Shown piece after piece: positions 59,340 to 64,000 of a stretch of DNA of 64,000 nt. Where the stretch lies: positions 88,726,194 through 88,790,193 of the forward strand of contig CM077002.1 in assembly GCA_039090855.1 (NCBI GenBank). Reading direction: 5' to 3'. Source of the DNA: Macrothele yani. Taxonomy: Eukaryota > Arthropoda > Arachnida > Araneae > Macrothelidae. Under the pieces are notes generated by a model, which did not search any database, was not told the DNA's origin, and worked only from the letters and a program-made list of their open reading frames with translations. The translations under genes were made by a program, and so were the position numbers. Position 1 is the first letter of the stretch. Every line of letters begins with the position of its first letter.

Positions 59340-62300
59340 AATAAAAAAATACTCTGCTTCAACAATCGATCAAATCTTCCTAACCGTGAGTTGAACATTT
59401 CTCATTCGGATATATTTCATTTTACTTTTGCATAACGGTACTGTTAATTAAAAGTTTAAGATGTTGATGTTATTTAATAAAAAGCTTTCATCTTTAATCA
59501 TGAGTCCCATGGAAACTTACATGTCTTTTGTTTCAGTTGTTGGATTATTTTATTAATATTTCAGAAGTGTCTAAAAACTGTTAATGCTTTTCATATTAAA
59601 GTATTTGTTGTTAATTCATGTTTTTACCATGAATCATTTGTGTCAGTGTGATTTCTTTTTGAAGTTATGTTTTTATTGTTACATATTTACTTATTTGTGT
59701 TTCTGAATAGATAGAATAAACTACCATCATCCCCTAAGCATTAATTATAACATATTAATCTTAAATCAGTATTTATCTTCTCATAGCCAAGTGTTGGAAG
59801 CTTTTTACTTGTACTGAGGACCTGGAACATTTTACTTGAACTTAGGACTGGAAGCCTTTTACTGTACTGAGGACTGAAAGATGCTTTTACGTATCAGAAA
59901 ATTCTAGAAAATATAATAATTCCATTCTATTTTTATTGTAAATAATTACATTATTTAATAATGAATACTGTGAATAGTATCTTTAGAATGTCATCTAAAT
60001 TCTGAATAGTAAATTATTCTTTTAATCAACATGTGATGATGAAGGGAATTTAATTTTGTTTAAAATAGCTTTAACAAAGCCAAATTTTAATTTCTGAAGT
60101 ATTCAATGCATTCGCAATTGGAATTATTTTGAATAACATTTTTACATGTGATATGTGTATGTATGTGTGTGTGTGTGTTTTGTTTATATATACTGCAACA
60201 TAGTGTTTTGCAGAATTGATTTAATAATTTATTTCTTAGTTGGAACTGTAAGAAATTGTTTTGTCCTCTGCCCACCAGTATAGGAATCTGAACTAACATT
60301 TAAGAATTATTTGAATGTGTTCAGTCATTTCAAAGTGACTACATTTACAGTGATTTATCAATAACAATCCTCTTGCAAAATTCATAAAAGTTTTGGAACA
60401 TACACTTTAATAATCATTAAAATGTTAAGGTATGAACTAACACATTCTAAGGCTAGTGTGGTTTTACTAATTTCTTCTAGTGTTAGTAAAGAATATTCCA
60501 TATTGTGGAAATTATAATTGTCATTTCTATGTGTGCAATGTACAGTTCTGAAATTACCATTTTAACTTTTTTCAGTGAATGAACATTGCAAATCAATTTG
60601 ATGCAAAGCAAGTAATACATAAATATATTTTGGGGAGCCTCTCAAATGTTGTGGCCCTGGGCAAATGCCCCGAATGCCTTCCCATAAATCAAGCCCTGAT
60701 AATCCTGCAATATTAAACTCAATTTTACAAATGTGCTTCTCTAAAATGAGGCCTGTAAAAATTTTAGTTACATAAATTTCAAACAATTCACGATTTTAAA
60801 ACAGATTATTTCATTAAATATTTATAGCCAACACTGAGCTTTTGGAGTGCCAACTCATCATTGATTATTAGCATGGTAGCCTAGCGGTCACATAAATGAA
60901 GTTTCAAAATATTTGTGATGTTACATGAATAAGCAATTTGGAGAATGGCAAGTGATTTAATCCGCCCTTTCGTTCTCCATGCAAGTGATTTACTGTTTGA
61001 AAATCATTATTTAGATTTATGAATTTTGCTTTAGTGCTTTTTTTTTCTTTTCTTTTCTTATCTTGTGCTAGGGAGGGTAAAATGTGGATTTCTTTTTGGC
61101 CTGCAACAGGAAAATCTACAAAATTTTGGGTGCTTCTACTATCACACATGAAAACCTCTTTACACATGAAATTAGAGTTGTGTCTTTCTCTTTCTGAACC
61201 CATAAACCACTGTAGGTGTCAACCACAGGCTAAACAGCTTTCACCTCCCACTGTTTCGAGCTGATAACAAGTGCACCCATGAGGAGCACTTACAGTCTCT
61301 TTCATACCTCCCCCTCTTCCACAAATGGGATGCCCCTAAATGGAAGGTGTTTTACCCACGAGGAGGAACAATTACACAAGTACAGAGCTATGAAGCAGTG
61401 ATAACAATTGCCATTTTGTGCAAAACTTTCTGCGCATCTAGAGTGCTTTTACCATTAATGTTATTTAATGCAAGTTGTGCAGTCAATTCGAAGTGTGTTG
61501 AAAATAAATCAATAGTTTTCATAACACCTCCCTTCATTGGGTCATTTATCTTCAATGAAAATTGTACATTGTACTTCGCTACCATGTTGGGGAAGGTCAG
61601 AATGGTCATCAAATAAAAATTGCTTTGTGCTGTGTTTACCTGCTGCTTTTGGCATTATTTCCAATTACAAATCAATGAGATAAAAGCAACTGCTACATTA
61701 TTTTTGGAAAATATGGTGGCAACTACAGTTTTGATGTTTATTAAATCACTTGTATATTACCATACAAAATTTTACATATAGTCAAAAAAATTTCATCCAG
61801 ACTTATTACTTATGTTAAAAAATGAAAACATTTCAATTTATGTGAATTGTGAATGTTTCTCCAGTAATATAAATTGCAGTGAACAGGAAGCTCTTTTTAT
61901 GCTAACCAATATCTTTCAGTTTGTGTGTGTGCCAGTAATATACATTTTCCATATTCCTATACTGTTTTGATCAAACCGTGTTTGTGCCAGAATTTTTTTC
62001 CAAACTAATTTGTAGTTCATGTTCATAATCCATGTAACCGTTATTTCTTATTTGTATGTTTAATATATCACAGTTGTTCATAGTGCACTTATATATCAAA
62101 AGTATAATGAGTTTTATGTGCAGATTTGCAGTAATTTTATTCAATGCAAAATTTCAATGAAATATTTTTCTGTCATTAAGATATACAACTTCTTGTATAT
62201 ATTTTTACACATGACAATGTACCATAATGGCATTGAATGCCAGTTCTTAATTTTAATAGATGTTTATTGTACATTGTTAAAGAGAATTGCTTCAGGTAAA

Positions 62301-62500
62301 ACTATAACGGTATGTTTTGTAATATAAATATTTTGTTCCACAAAATTAATTAAATGGTCTTGTCTTTCTTGTACTTGTCTTTGTGGTCACTCCACAAGAA
62401 GAACTCAGAGCATCAATTCTCTCCTCACACCACTACTCACCATAATGAGAACAGATATATCATCGAAGCAAAAAGGGTTGCTTTTATGTCAAATTTATTT
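59340..62500. other. Long non-coding stretch
   Basis: About 3 kb with only short frames and no recognisable motif. Contains a (GT)n run near 60160-60180 and a palindrome-free, AT-rich composition. If the window holds host intergenic or intronic DNA, this and 54.7-56.1 kb are the best candidates. Confidence 0.5.
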
Positions 62501-62720
62501 TTTAAATAGCATCACTTCTTCCCAATATAATCAATCATTTCTACTGTCAAAACACTTTTCCCAGTGTTCAAACCATTTCATAAGTCAGCCATGATTGGAC
62601 CATTCATCTTGGTGGTGGAGCCATGGTTTCATTGCAGTTTCAACTTTTTGATTAGAAATTGTTTTCAGCACAGGTGATGGGTCTCTTTTCGTCCAAGCTT
62701 TGCCTTGCTTTCTGAAGAAA
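62500..62720 (-). pseudogene. Possible mariner-like transposase C-terminal scrap
   Basis: The minus strand reads PSPVLKTISNQKVETAMKPW and LMKWFEHWEKCFDSRND, then LYWEEVMLFKK, interrupted by stops. The layout R-W-x-K-C-(I/L)-D-x-x-x-x-Y-(F/V)-E near the end of mariner transposases is similar. No catalytic residues and no terminal repeats here, so the call is weak. Confidence 0.35.
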
Positions 62721-62936
62721 AACTTGTATATGCTACTTGTCAAGACAAAATCTTCGTATGTGTGTGTTCAGTTTTGAAACATTATGGCATAGCGCCGTAA
62801 AATAATGGCAGCTCCAGTAAACATGAAATCCATTTACAGCTGAATCCCAATTATTAAACCTAATTGGAGCCAAGAGGAGGTCGAAAAATATGAAAGGTTG
62901 ACAAAAAATCAAAAACAATTACATATTAACAAAATA

Positions 62937-64000
62937 CACTGAGTGGCCACTTTATTATGACCACCTGACAGTTTTAAACAAATGAGCTACGGCTGCAAGC
63001 TGTTGCTGCCAGAGGGCGAGGCTAGTATAAAAGGGAAGGCTTAGTGCTTGCGACAGTAGTAGAAGGGATTTTTGGCTGACGAGATGGGGAAAAAATGCGA
63101 TTTGACAGACTTTCAACGTGGGATGATTGTAGGAGTTCGGAGCCATAGAGCGAGTATCACCGAAACCGCCGCATTCGTGAAATGTTCCAGAGCAGCTGTT
63201 GTTAAAGTGTTTATAGACTTGACTGTCAGCCAAAAAACTGGGTCTCTAAGTGCAACGTGTGGTCATCATCGACTAGTGACTGCTCCGGCGGAACGGAAAG
63301 TGTCCAGACTGGTAACAGACAACAGAAGGGCAACAGTGCAGCAAATTACAGACCATCTTAATCAAGGATCTCCTCGAAGGATCTCTGCAAGCACTGTTCG
63401 CCGTATACTGCATCGGATGGGATATGGCAGCCGAAAGCCTGTTTGAACACCTTTGCTGTCTGCAGTTAACAAGAGAAAACGTCTCCAGTCCGCACAGAAG
63501 CACTAGGATTGGACAGTCGATAATTGGAAACAAATTATGTGGTCCGATGAATCACGTTTTCAGTTGCACCATGCCGATGGCCGAGTGAGAATTTGGCGGA
63601 AAACAGCATGAAAGCATGGGCCCCAAATACATAGCTACAACCCTTCAAGCTGGTGGAGGTAACGTTATGGTTTGGGGAATGTTTTCCTGGCATGCTTTGG
63701 GCCCTTTAATTCGTGTTGATCAACGTCTGACTGGCACATTATATCTAAGCATCGTTGCCGACCAAGTGCATCCTGTCATGTGGATGGTTTATCCCAATGG
63801 TGATGGCTACTTTCAACAAGATAATGAGTCCTGCCATAGTGCTCGTATTGTACAGGTTTGGTTTCAGGAAGATGCCAGTGAGTTTACTTTGCTTAGATAG
63901 CCCCCACAATCTCCAGATTTCAACCCCGTTGAGAATTTGTGAGATGAAGTTGAATGAGCCGTCAGACAGCTAGATCCACAACCCTGCAATCTCACACTCC
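62937..64000 (+). mobile_element. Tc1-like transposon, continuing past the window end
   Basis: Starts CACTGAGTGGCCACTTTATT after a TA dinucleotide (AAAATA|CACTGAG), the Tc1 target site. A TATA-like TAGTATAAAAGG lies at about 63024, upstream of the transposase start. The right end is beyond 64000. Confidence 0.85.
63072..64000 (+). pseudogene. Tc1 transposase, almost full length but with five stops and one shift
   Basis: Starts MADEMGKKCDLTDFQRGMIV (MGKKCDLT at 63084 is the likelier start). Paired-like DNA-binding domain: ITETAAFVKCSRAAVVKVF and ERKVSRLVTDNRRATVQQIT, ISASTVRRILHRMGYGSRKP. Catalytic triad: WSDESRFQLHHADGRVRIW (D1), GGGNVMVWGMFSW, GYFQQDNESCHSARIVQVWF (D2), SPDFNPVENL then stop then DEVE (E, D34E type). 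The stops at KPV-stop, QKH-stop, LLR-stop, NL-stop and VE-stop are each one C-to-T or G-to-A change from the family residue (R, Q, W, W, R). A one-base insertion lies near 63606. Otherwise young-looking. Confidence 0.85.

Overview
The window is eukaryotic and almost certainly animal nuclear DNA. It is AT-rich, has no operons or bacterial signals, and carries microsatellites, a tRNA-derived SINE family and decayed copies of many animal transposon families. I found no host gene I could support and no rRNA gene. The mix (RTE LINEs, Penelope-like elements with and without GIY-YIG, pogo/Tigger, TTF-zinc-finger hATs, Merlin, mariner, Tc1, and an ORF family common in arthropods) points to a large, repeat-rich arthropod genome. 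This is an inference from repeat content; I cannot name the species.

Layout. 0-8.5 kb: hAT relics, a palindromic Penelope insertion (4.3-5.2 kb), a Merlin scrap and a Penelope pseudo-LTR-like repeat. 8.5-15.7 kb: an RTE copy split by a hAT MITE, an unusual transposase-like relic, SINE copy 1, a second LINE split by a hAT MITE and capped by another hAT end, and a 415-bp palindrome. 16-25.9 kb: an RTE fragment broken by the best Penelope-like element, two Tigger elements side by side, then the best RTE copy (minus strand). 26-34.7 kb: relics, a mariner half, and a minus-strand Penelope-like element split by a nearly intact pogo element. 34.7-38.3 kb: a Tigger element with a long transposase ORF, split by a palindromic Penelope dimer. 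38.3-42.9 kb: a 4.6-kb head-to-head Penelope palindrome. 42.9-49.4 kb: an RTE copy with a 484-bp internal tandem duplication, Penelope remnants and RTE scraps. 49.4-53.0 kb: a 3.6-kb DNA transposon with ~340-bp inverted repeats, an 8-bp target duplication and a transposase family I cannot name, carrying SINE copy 2. 53-64 kb: mariner, a 201-bp mini Penelope palindrome, a complete hAT with a tRNA-like insert, long non-coding stretches, and a Tc1 element running off the end.

The window records nested insertions. Orders I can read: LINE before hAT MITE (two cases); Tigger before Penelope dimer; Penelope before pogo; old RTE before the 3.6-kb element before SINE; hAT before tRNA-like insert. The clearest unusual signal is in one Penelope family. 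All three of its insertions are head-to-head palindromes with both 3-prime ends facing outward, flanked by 8-11 bp target duplications, and carrying a ~45-nt extension at one end only. This would fit reverse transcription primed from both sides of the target. The same family carries a conserved hammerhead-like stem near its 3-prime end.
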